Below, piece after piece: positions 38,704-45,782 of a stretch of DNA of 64,000 bases. Where the stretch lies: assembly GCF_007558815.1 (NCBI RefSeq), contig NZ_VLTJ01000030.1, positions 1 through 64,000 of the forward strand, in the 5' to 3' direction. Below the pieces are notes generated by a model. It worked only from the letters and a program-made list of their open reading frames with translations. It was not told the origin of the DNA and did not search any database. The stretch's first letter is position 1; every line of letters begins with the position of its first letter. A program made the translations under genes and the position numbers. The DNA comes from Verticiella sediminum. GTDB lineage: Bacteria > Pseudomonadota > Gammaproteobacteria > Burkholderiales > Burkholderiaceae_B.

Positions 38704-39513
38704 ATGACGATCCGCCTGCCCCGCCGCCTCTGGGTGGACATGACGACGCGCGAGTTTTCCCGGCTGCCCAAGGACACCGTGGCGGTGCTGCCCGTGGCTT
38801 CGGTCGAGCAACACGGCCCGCACCTGCCGGTGTACGTGGACGCCTGCCTGAACGAAGGCATCGTGCAGCGCGCAATACAGCACCTGCCCGAGGAACTGCC
38901 GATCACCTTCCTGCCCATGCAGGCCGTCGGCAAGGCCAACGAGCACCTGGCGTTTCCCGGCACGCTCAGCCTGTCGGCCGAGACGCTGACCCGCGTGTGG
39001 ACCGAGATCGGCGAGTGCGTGCACCGCGCCGGCATCCGCAAGCTGGTGCTGTTCAACTCGCACGGCGGCCAGCCGCAGGTGATGGACATCGTCGCGCGCG
39101 ATCTGCGCGTGCGCCTGGGCATGTTCGTCGTGTGCTGCGACGGCGGCAGCTTCGGCCCGGTGCCGGGCGAGCCGTTTCCCGAGCTGGAGCGCCGTCACGG
39201 CATCCACGGCGGCAGCAAGGAAACCTCGATGATGCTGGCCCTGCGGCCCGACCTGGTGCAGATGGAACATGCGCAGGACTTCCGCCCGGCCAGCATCCAC
39301 ATCGAGGAGAACTACCGCTACCTGCGCGCCGAAGGCCGCGTGGGCTTTGGCTGGCAGGCCCAGGATCTGAACCCGGCGGGGGCCGCGGGCAACGCGCTCG
39401 ACGCCGACGCAGAGCGCGGCGACCAGGTGCTCGATCACGCGGCGCGCGGCCTGGCCACGCTGCTCGCCGAGGTGCATCGCTTTCCCATCGACCACCTGCG
39501 CGCCACGCCGTGA
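38704..39513 (+). CDS. Creatininase-family amidohydrolase
   Basis: 269-residue metal-dependent creatininase-family enzyme. Metal and active-site blocks: LPVASVEQHGPHLPVYVDA (Glu/His/Asp), NSHGGQPQVMDIVARDLR and HGGSKETSMMLALRP. The ATG at 38704 has GAGGA about 8 nt upstream; a TTG 18 nt earlier is less likely. This family hydrolyses cyclic amides such as creatinine or FAPy-type formamides. In this cluster it is one of three amide-hydrolysing enzyme types, suggesting stepwise ring opening and deamination. Confidence 0.87.
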   Translation: MTIRLPRRLWVDMTTREFSRLPKDTVAVLPVASVEQHGPHLPVYVDACLNEGIVQRAIQHLPEELPITFLPMQAVGKANEHLAFPGTLSLSAETLTRVWTEIGECVHRAGIRKLVLFNSHGGQPQVMDIVARDLRVRLGMFVVCCDGGSFGPVPGEPFPELERRHGIHGGSKETSMMLALRPDLVQMEHAQDFRPASIHIEENYRYLRAEGRVGFGWQAQDLNPAGAAGNALDADAERGDQVLDHAARGLATLLAEVHRFPIDHLRATP

Positions 39514-39646
39514 CCGGCGGCAAGCAACGGCATCCGGCGCCCGCGCCGTCCGGCGGGCGCGGCCACGTCCTGGCCGCACCGCCATCCAGCGCCAGCCCTT
39601 ACACGCGGCCCGCCAAGGCCGCGGCAACCCCGTACGAGGCCCAGCC

Positions 39647-40429
39647 ATGACATCCGCCCCACCCGCCGGCATCCCGCTCGGCGCCACGCCCCGCAACCAA
39701 TGGCGGGTCGCCGCCGCCAGCGCCGACCTGGTTCGCACCCCGCCCGCGCCGCGCCCGGCGCGCTTCGCGGCCCAGCCGCAGGACCTCGCCATCGATCTCG
39801 CGCGCACCGCCATCGTCGTCATCGACATGCAGAACGACTTCTGCCACCCGGACGGCTGGCTGGCCTCGATCGGCGTCGACGTGGCGCCGGCGCGCAAGCC
39901 CATCGCCCCGCTGGCACGGCTGCTGCCGGTGCTGCGCGAGCAGGACGTGCCGGTGCTATGGGTCAACTGGGGCAACCGCCCCGACCGCCTCAACCTGAGC
40001 CCCTCGCTGCTGCACGTGTACAAGCCCACCGGCGTGGGCACGGGCCTGGGCGATGCCCTGCCCGGTGGCGCGCGCGTACTCGAAGCGGGTTCGTGGTCGG
40101 CCGGCATCGTCGACGAGCTCGTGCCGGCCCCCGAGGACATCCACGTCGCCAAGTACCGCATGAGCGGCTTCTGGGACACGCCGCTGGATTCCATCCTGCG
40201 CAACCTCGGCGTGCAGACGCTGCTCTTTGCCGGCGTGAACGCCGACCAATGCGTGCTGTGCACCCTGCAGGACGCCAACTTTCTCGGCTACGACTGCATC
40301 CTGCTCGAGGACTGCAGCGCGACCACCTCGCCCGGCTACTGCATGCAAGCGACCCTCTACAACACCAGACAGTGCTTCGGCTTCGTCGCCACCTCCGAAG
40401 CTCTCGCCGCAGGAATCCAGACATGCTGA
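39647..40429 (+). CDS. RutB/biuret-hydrolase-like isochorismatase-family amidohydrolase
   Basis: 260-residue cysteine hydrolase. Catalytic Asp in VIDMQNDFCHP, Lys in HVAKYRMSGF, Cys in VNADQCVLCTLQDANFLGYD. The segment GSWSAGIVDELVPAPEDIHVAK and SGFWDTPLDSILRNLGVQ follows E. coli RutB (ureidoacrylate amidohydrolase) closely. Probably releases ammonia and CO2 from a ureido or carbamoyl intermediate. Being RutB-like under a RutR-like regulator is a meaningful match. It overlaps the cupin gene by 7 bases. Confidence 0.85.
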   Translation: MTSAPPAGIPLGATPRNQWRVAAASADLVRTPPAPRPARFAAQPQDLAIDLARTAIVVIDMQNDFCHPDGWLASIGVDVAPARKPIAPLARLLPVLREQDVPVLWVNWGNRPDRLNLSPSLLHVYKPTGVGTGLGDALPGGARVLEAGSWSAGIVDELVPAPEDIHVAKYRMSGFWDTPLDSILRNLGVQTLLFAGVNADQCVLCTLQDANFLGYDCILLEDCSATTSPGYCMQATLYNTRQCFGFVATSEALAAGIQTC

Positions 40430-40860
40430 AACCCGCCCCCGCCATCCGCAAGGTCATGGCCGAATGTCCGGCCTGGCGCATCTCGCCCCAGGACACCAAC
40501 TACTTCGCCATGGTCTTCGACGCCACCGGAGAGGGCTGCGACCTCGTCGCCGTCGTCGAAATCTTCGAGCCGGGCGGACGCACACCGCCCAACACGCACG
40601 TGCGCGCGCATGAGATGTTCTTCATCCTGGAGGGCGAAGGCCGGGCCTACGCGGACGGCGAAGCACTGGAGTTGCGCCGCGGCGACGCCATGCTGGTGCG
40701 CCCGGGCAGCTCGCACGAAGTGGAGAACACCGGCCCGGGCAAGCTGTACTGCCTGACGGTGATGACGCCGGACGAGGACTTCGCCGCCCTGATCCGGCGC
40801 GGCGTGCCGGTGACGCTGAGCGCCGAAGACAAGGCAGTGCTGGGCATGGCCGGCACTTGA
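40423..40860 (+). CDS. Cupin-domain protein
   Basis: 145-residue single-domain cupin with metal-binding motif 1 (THVRAHEMFFILEGEGRAY) and motif 2 (RPGSSHEVENTG). Starts within the end of the RutB-like gene. Cupins in catabolic operons often act as dioxygenases, isomerases or small ligand sensors; nothing here decides between these. Last gene of the cluster, followed by a strong bidirectional terminator. Confidence 0.82.
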   Translation: MLKPAPAIRKVMAECPAWRISPQDTNYFAMVFDATGEGCDLVAVVEIFEPGGRTPPNTHVRAHEMFFILEGEGRAYADGEALELRRGDAMLVRPGSSHEVENTGPGKLYCLTVMTPDEDFAALIRRGVPVTLSAEDKAVLGMAGT

Positions 40861-40898
40861 GGCCGGCGCGCCCGCGCATAAAACAGCCCGCGCATGAC

Positions 40899-40935
40899 AA
40901 AAAAAAGCCGGCACGACTAGCGTACCGGCTTTTTT
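40899..40935. terminator. Bidirectional intrinsic terminator
   Basis: Stem AAAAAAGCCGG / CCGGCTTTTTT (40901-40911, 40925-40935) with 13-nt loop; T-tracts occur on both strands (eight A at 40899-40906 read as T on the minus strand). Ends the 30.5-40.9 kb cluster and, in the other direction, the tRNA-Pro transcript. Confidence 0.85.
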
Positions 40936-40999
40936 GAACAGGCCTTCCCGAAGGACCGACGGCGACAAGCCATCGTGAAACTGGGGCCGACCAACGAAT

Positions 41000-41076
<77 letters not shown>

Positions 41077-41121
41077 AGTTTCCATCGAATACGCGCCTTG
41101 GCGCACCCGAGAAAGAAAAAG

Positions 41122-41150
41122 AGTATAGCGATTTTCTGACGCTTCGTAAA
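41122..41150 (-). promoter_or_regulatory. Sigma-70 promoter of tRNA-Pro
   Basis: On the minus strand: -35 TTTACG (41150-41145), 17-nt spacer, -10 TATACT (41127-41122), predicting a start near 41115, about 40 nt before the tRNA 5' end. Confidence 0.7.
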
Positions 41151-41166
41151 CTAGTCACGCGCATTG

Positions 41167-42117
41167 CTACAACGAGCGCGCCAATGGCAGCTTGCTGCCC
41201 GCGATCGCGCGCTCCAGCAGCACGCCGCGGCGAAAGCGAAACAGCTTGGCGGGCCGCCCGGCGCCGCCCGCCTGCACTTCGCCGGTTTCCTCGACCAGCT
41301 CCTGCTGCTCCACCAGGCGGCGGAAGTTCTGCTTGTGCAGGCGACGCCCCGCCAGCGCCTCGACCGCCTGCTGCAGTTGCAGCAGCGTGAAGTCGCTGGG
41401 CATCAGCTCGAAGAATACAGGGCGGTACTTGATCTTGGCGCGCAAGCGAGCGATGCCGGTGGCGAGAATGCGCCGATGGTCGTGCCGCATGGCGTCGCCC
41501 GGCACGATGTCCATGGCCTGCTGCAGCGGCTTGCCCGCCCGGCGCACCGCCTCGGACACCAGACCGGCTTCGTACATGAGCTCGTAGCGCTGCAGCACCA
41601 GGTCTTCGTTCCAGCCATGCCCCTGCAGGCCGAAGGTGACGGCGACGCGTTCGTCGCGCAGCGCCCGGCTCTGCGCATCCGGCGCGGCGGCCACCCAGCG
41701 CCCGAGCGCGGGCACGATGCGGGCGTCGATCAGGGGCGGCGCGCCGGCGCGCCGGTCTTCCCATGGAAAATAGCGGTACCAGTTCTGCCAGCTACCCGTG
41801 ACCGTCGCATCCGGCGCCGCCTCGCGGGTCAGCGCAAGATAGCTGATCGACATCGCCTGGACCTCGGCGCCGGAGGCGTCGATGCGGTCGCGGTCGGCGA
41901 AGGTGTAGAGCTGCTCGACGTAGCCGAGCGGATGATGCGTCTGCTGTTCGACCCAGGCGCGCAGCCCGGCCTGCAGCGAGCGGTGCCCCTGCTCAAACGG
42001 CCCGGCGGGCAGCGCCGTGGCCTCTCGCGTGGTCAGCACGCGCGGCTCGCCATCGGTGACGGCGACCAGCACCGCGACCAGATCGACCGCGAGAGCACGA
42101 CTCGTGTGATCGGACAT
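41167..42117 (-). CDS. NrtR-like regulator (degenerate Nudix domain plus winged helix)
   Basis: 316-residue protein with an N-terminal Nudix-fold domain (about residues 10-150) and C-terminal winged-helix region (about 235-305, LHKQNFRRLVEQQELVEETGEVQAGGAGRPAKLFRF), the architecture of NrtR-type regulators that sense ADP-ribose/NAD metabolites. The Nudix box is broken: LPAGPFEQGHRSLQAGLRAWVEQQ lacks the REUxEE core, so hydrolase activity is unlikely. It is longer than classical NrtR. No NAD-synthesis gene is adjacent; targets unknown. Confidence 0.8.
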   Translation of the reverse strand: MSDHTSRALAVDLVAVLVAVTDGEPRVLTTREATALPAGPFEQGHRSLQAGLRAWVEQQTHHPLGYVEQLYTFADRDRIDASGAEVQAMSISYLALTREAAPDATVTGSWQNWYRYFPWEDRRAGAPPLIDARIVPALGRWVAAAPDAQSRALRDERVAVTFGLQGHGWNEDLVLQRYELMYEAGLVSEAVRRAGKPLQQAMDIVPGDAMRHDHRRILATGIARLRAKIKYRPVFFELMPSDFTLLQLQQAVEALAGRRLHKQNFRRLVEQQELVEETGEVQAGGAGRPAKLFRFRRGVLLERAIAGSKLPLARSL

Positions 42118-42173
42118 GGCAACAGCGAAAGGCGCGCCCGGGCGCGCCGCGGAAGGGACGCGCAGACGGCGGT

Positions 42174-42509
42174 TCAGGCGAGTTGGGCCAGCGCCTGCTC
42201 GCGCGTATCGACCACGTTCAGGATGGCCAGAAAGCCGCTGATGTCGAAGACCTCGCGCACATGCGGCTGCATGCCGAAGATGACGAGCTTGCCTTCGGCC
42301 TGCTTCAGGCGCTTGGCGAGGACGAGGACCACGCGCAGCCCGGCGCTCGAGATGTAGTCGAGCTTGCCGAAGTCGAGCGCCAGCTTGTGCGCACCGCCAT
42401 TGACATGCGCGAGCAGCTCGGCTTCGGCTTCGGCCGAGTTCACGCTGTTCAGCTGCCCCTGGGGCGCCGCAATGAAGGTTGCACCGAGATTTTCACAGGC
42501 AATGGTCAT
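42174..42509 (-). CDS. STAS-domain anti-anti-sigma-type protein
   Basis: 111-residue single STAS domain, the size of SpoIIAA/RsbV. The phosphorylation loop DYISSAGLRVVL puts Ser54/Ser55 at the site phosphorylated by RsbW/SpoIIAB-type kinases. Start MTIACENLGATF at 42509 chosen; longer frame is unconserved. Divergent from the NCS2 permease with only 59 nt between starts, and an RsbW-like kinase lies just beyond the permease, so a partner-switching trio is implied. Confidence 0.9.
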   Translation of the reverse strand: MTIACENLGATFIAAPQGQLNSVNSAEAEAELLAHVNGGAHKLALDFGKLDYISSAGLRVVLVLAKRLKQAEGKLVIFGMQPHVREVFDISGFLAILNVVDTREQALAQLA

Positions 42510-42568
42510 GGTGTCGTCTAAGGGCGGTACGATGCGAGGAGTCTGCCAACGATGCGCCGGTCGGCCGC

Positions 42569-44386
42569 ATGGCAAGCGATATTAACAGCACCTCGCTCAC
42601 GCACACACGCATGCATCGCCCCGCCGCTTCCTGGTTACGCCTGCCGCCCTCGCCGACGGCACGACGCCGCACCCCCGACATCATCTACGGGGCCCAGGAT
42701 CGACCGCCCACCGGTGTATTGCTGACGCTCGCCGCGCAGCACGCGGCCACCGCCCTGGCCCTGCTCACCTACGTCATCGCGGCCGGCAGCATGGGCCGCC
42801 TGGACGTCGGGCAGATCCAGCAGCTCGTCGCCGCCACCGCCTTGGGCATGGCGCTGTGCACCGCGCTGCAGGCATGGGGCGGCAGGCTGGGCTGCGGCCT
42901 GCTCGTCGTGCACATGCCCAATCCGCTGCTCATGCTGCTGAGCGCAGAGGTCCTGATCCGCTACGGCCCCGGTGGCATGGTCGGCGCGACCCTGGTGCTC
43001 GCCGTGTGCATGTTCGCCACCGCCTACTGCATGCCCTATCTGCGCACCGTCTTCCCGCCCGCCGTGGCCGGCGTGGTCATCTGCATGGCCGGCCTGTCGC
43101 TCGCCGGCTCGTCGCTGTCGCACGCCATCGGCCTCGGCCCCGACGGCCAGGCCGTGGGCAGCATGGCCTGGGTCTCGCTCGTCACGCTGGGGGTCATCGT
43201 CGCCTGCGCGATCTGGGGCGCGCGCACGCTCAAGCTGCTCGGCCTGCTGGCCGGCATCGCCGTCGGCGTGGTGCTTTCGGCCTTCGCCGGCCTGCTCGCG
43301 GGCTGGGATCAACTGAGCGCGGTCGCCTGGCTCGCCCTGCCCACCCCGCCGGCGCCAGTGTTCGCACTCGACCCGGGGCTGGTGATCGCGCTCGCCCTGA
43401 TCGGCGTCATGAGCCAGCTCGACACCTTCGGCACGGTGGTGCTGATGCAGAAGATCGAGGACACCGACTGGCGGCGCGCCGACCTGCGCGCCACGGGGCG
43501 GGCGATGCGCGCAAACGGCATCGGCGACGGGCTCGCCGCATGGCTGGGTGCGTATTCCACGTGTACGTCGTCGGCGAACATCGCGCTCGCGCACATCAGC
43601 CGCAGCACCTCGCGCTACATCGGGCTGGCCACCGCCGCCCTGCTCGCCCTGGTGGCCCTGATGCCCAAGGCGAGCCTCGCGCTCAGCCTGATCCCGCCGC
43701 CCGTGATCGGCGCGATCGAAGTCTACGTCGCCGCCTTCCTGATCGTCGCGGGCATCGAACTCATCACCCAGCGCGCCCTGGACAGCCGCGCCATCTTCAT
43801 GGTGGGCATCTCGCTCACGCTGGGGCTGGGCGTACTGGTCCTGCCCCAGGTCGCCCAGGACGTGCCGCCCGTGCTGCAGTTTCTGGTCGGCAACGGCGTC
43901 ATCGTCGCCAGCCTGGTGGCGATCGCGCTCAACCTGCTGTTTCGCCTCGGTACGGGGCGCAGCGCCACGCTGACGCTGGACACGGCCGATACGCCCCATG
44001 CGCCCGCCAGCGCGATCACGGATTTCATCGAGCGCCAGGGAGCGGCCTGGGGCGCGCGGCGCGACGTCATCGTGCGCGCGGCCATGGCCGCGCTCGAAGC
44101 CAGCGAGGCCATCGCGGGCACTGGCCACGCGCGCCGCGTGCGTGCGCTGCGCGGCGCCTTCGACGAATACAACCTCGACATCGACCTGGAGCACGACGGC
44201 CCGCCGCTGGCGATGCAGCCGGCCGCGGCGGGCGACCTCGCGCGCCTGCTCGACGACGAGGACGACGTCAGGCTCGAACAGGCCGTGGCAGGGGCCTCGC
44301 TCGCCATGCTGCGCCACCTGGCCGACCGCGTGAATGCCGGTACGCGGCAAGGGCGCTCCTTCATCCATCTGCATTTCGACCACTGA
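42569..44386 (+). CDS. NCS2-family nucleobase permease with C-terminal HATPase/RsbW-like domain
   Basis: 605-residue protein (starts at 42569 or 42611; no clear ribosome site decides). Residues about 40-470 form an NCS2 (UraA/xanthine permease) core with ~12-14 hydrophobic segments, including YGAQDRPPTGVLLTLAAQHAATAL, MCMPYLRTVFPPAVAGVVICMAGLSL-like segments, and TDWRRADLRATGRAMRANGIGDGLAAWLG. The last ~130 residues (from about 475) are soluble and look like a degenerate GHKL/RsbW domain: AALEASEAI in the N-box place, DIDLEHDGPPLAM near the G1 box, LAMLRHLADRVNAGTRQGRSFIHLHF as the last strands. The ATP-binding Asn/Gly residues are poorly kept. It probably imports a nucleobase under control of the STAS/kinase pair (inference). 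Confidence 0.82.
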   Translation: MASDINSTSLTHTRMHRPAASWLRLPPSPTARRRTPDIIYGAQDRPPTGVLLTLAAQHAATALALLTYVIAAGSMGRLDVGQIQQLVAATALGMALCTALQAWGGRLGCGLLVVHMPNPLLMLLSAEVLIRYGPGGMVGATLVLAVCMFATAYCMPYLRTVFPPAVAGVVICMAGLSLAGSSLSHAIGLGPDGQAVGSMAWVSLVTLGVIVACAIWGARTLKLLGLLAGIAVGVVLSAFAGLLAGWDQLSAVAWLALPTPPAPVFALDPGLVIALALIGVMSQLDTFGTVVLMQKIEDTDWRRADLRATGRAMRANGIGDGLAAWLGAYSTCTSSANIALAHISRSTSRYIGLATAALLALVALMPKASLALSLIPPPVIGAIEVYVAAFLIVAGIELITQRALDSRAIFMVGISLTLGLGVLVLPQVAQDVPPVLQFLVGNGVIVASLVAIALNLLFRLGTGRSATLTLDTADTPHAPASAITDFIERQGAAWGARRDVIVRAAMAALEASEAIAGTGHARRVRALRGAFDEYNLDIDLEHDGPPLAMQPAAAGDLARLLDDEDDVRLEQAVAGASLAMLRHLADRVNAGTRQGRSFIHLHFDH

Positions 44387-44404
44387 GGCCCCGGGGAGGC
44401 CGTC

Positions 44405-44839
44405 TTGACCGCATCCGATTCGATCGACCTGGACCCGACCGCCACCGCGGTCGGCACGGCCATCGCCTGGCTCGAAACGCTAGCCGAGCGCGACCGCTGG
44501 CCGGCCCGGGTAGCCATGGGCCTGACACTGAGCGTGGACGAAGCACTCACCAATGTGGTGGCCTATGCCTTCGGCCAGCGCGACGCGGACAGCGCGCCAC
44601 CGCGGGTGCGCCTGAGCTATGTGCGCCTGCCCGCCGCGCTGCGCGTGACCATCACGGACAACGGCATCGCCTTCGACCCGACCGCCGTCGCCCCGCCGAC
44701 AGCGATGACGTCGGTCGAGCAGGCCAACATAGGCGGCCACGGCGTGCAACTGATGCGCCACTACCTCAGCCGGATCGCGTACGCCCGGCAGGACGGCGAG
44801 AATCGCCTGACGCTGGAGATCGACTGCCCGCAGGCCTGA
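44405..44839 (+). CDS. RsbW/SpoIIAB-type serine kinase (HATPase_c_2)
   Basis: 144-residue GHKL ATPase. All nucleotide-binding boxes are intact: N-box SVDEALTNVVAYAF (Glu46, Asn50), G1 TDNGIAFDP (Asp85), G2 IGGHGVQLMR (110-119). Start is a TTG at 44405, chosen because GGGGAGG lies about 7 nt upstream and no ATG precedes the N-box. Should phosphorylate a STAS protein; the divergent STAS gene at 42174 is the obvious substrate. It follows the NCS2 permease by 18 nt in the same operon. No sigma factor gene is adjacent. Confidence 0.88.
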   Translation: MTASDSIDLDPTATAVGTAIAWLETLAERDRWPARVAMGLTLSVDEALTNVVAYAFGQRDADSAPPRVRLSYVRLPAALRVTITDNGIAFDPTAVAPPTAMTSVEQANIGGHGVQLMRHYLSRIAYARQDGENRLTLEIDCPQA

Positions 44840-44890
44840 CCCGGCCTGCGCCGCATGCCGGCTGCAGCCCGTCCCGCTCCCGGGCAGGCG

Positions 44891-45478
44891 TCAGGACGGC
44901 GAACCGCCGGCAGACCGGCTCAGCAGCCGCGCCAGCGTGCGCGGCTGCACGCCGTACTGGGCCGCCACGACCTCCTTGGGCACGCCTTCGACTTCCACCA
45001 ACTGGCGCGCCCGCGCGCACTGTTCGGGCGAGAGCGACGGCATGCGGCCGACGTGCTTGCCGCGCGCCCGGGCCGCGGCCATGCCGGCGCGCGTGCGCTC
45101 GCTGATGAGAGACCGCTCGAACTCCGCCAGCGCGGCCATCATGTGGAACACCAGCCGTCCGCCCGATGTCGCGGTATCGATGTGCTCGCACAGCGAGCAG
45201 AAGGCGACGCCCCGCTGGCCCAGGCGATCGAGGAGCTGGACCAGGTGGATCAACGAGCGGCCGAGCCGATCGAGACGCCAGACCACCAGCTTGTCGCCCT
45301 TGCGCAGGGCGCGCAGGGCCCGCGTCAGCCCGGAACGCGACGTGACCGCGCCGGACACACCATGATCGGTGTAGATCTGGTCGCAGCCCGAACGCTGCAA
45401 GGCGCGGGTCTGCAACTCCAGGTTCTGATCCTCGGTGGAGACGCGAGCGTAGCCTATGGTTCGTGCGGGAGCCTTCAT
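44891..45478 (-). CDS. Serine recombinase, DNA-invertase (Hin/Gin/Pin) type
   Basis: 195-residue serine recombinase. Catalytic Ser in GYARVSTEDQN (about residue 13), Arg cluster in VVWRLDRLGRSL, the long E-helix SGGRLVFHMMAALAEFERSLISERTRAGMAAARARGKHVGR as in Gin/Hin/Pin, and a C-terminal HTH (VPKEVVAAQYGVQPRTLARLL). Start MKAPARTIGYARVS at 45478. No transposase, phage or integron genes accompany it; instead a pair of inverted dyads with 2-bp cores lies about 100 nt upstream. Confidence 0.88.
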   Translation of the reverse strand: MKAPARTIGYARVSTEDQNLELQTRALQRSGCDQIYTDHGVSGAVTSRSGLTRALRALRKGDKLVVWRLDRLGRSLIHLVQLLDRLGQRGVAFCSLCEHIDTATSGGRLVFHMMAALAEFERSLISERTRAGMAAARARGKHVGRMPSLSPEQCARARQLVEVEGVPKEVVAAQYGVQPRTLARLLSRSAGGSPS

Positions 45479-45574
45479 CAATGCCTCGGGTACTGCCTGA
45501 ATCCGCGTCGGCCACCGCACGAGGGCAGGCGGGCGCGCGCTCCCCGGCCGCGCGTGGCGACGCGCGGCTGGCGT

Positions 45575-45716
45575 TGACAAGAAGGGGTCCCATTGCGCTT
45601 ACGGTAGCGAGCGTGGTCACCGGTTCAACTCAGGAAGCTAAGTCGTTGTTGTTAGTGACGCTTTACATCTACTCATTCTTTATCACAAGTGTTCCAGAAG
45701 GGACCCCTTTTGGTCA
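45575..45716. repeat. Inverted repeat pair enclosing an AT-rich segment, candidate invertible element
   Basis: TGACAAGAAGGGGTCCC (45575-45591) recurs inverted as GGGACCCCTTTTGGTCA (45700-45716), 15 of 17 identical. Each copy is centred on GGG-NN-CCC; the right one is a near-perfect dyad CCAGAAGGG-AC-CCCTTTTGG (8 of 9 arms match). The cores (GT left, AC right) are in inverted orientation, so recombination by an invertase would flip the ~114 bp between them. That interior (from about 45630) is markedly AT-richer than the window. No coding function seen in it. Confidence 0.55.
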
Positions 45717-45782
45717 CAAGCGCCACGCCAGTGCGTGTTCGCCGGGTTGATCGAGGCGGCGATCCCATGGAGCGCAGGGGCG

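Noticed and set aside
44891-45716. Transposon with resolvase and res site
   Set aside because: The recombinase is of the invertase branch, and there is no transposase, terminal inverted repeat pair or target duplication around it.
45463-45750. 95-codon plus-strand ORF with a hydrophobic stretch across the inverted repeats
   Set aside because: No ribosome site, unusual composition only because it crosses the AT-rich spacer, and it overlaps the start of the recombinase.
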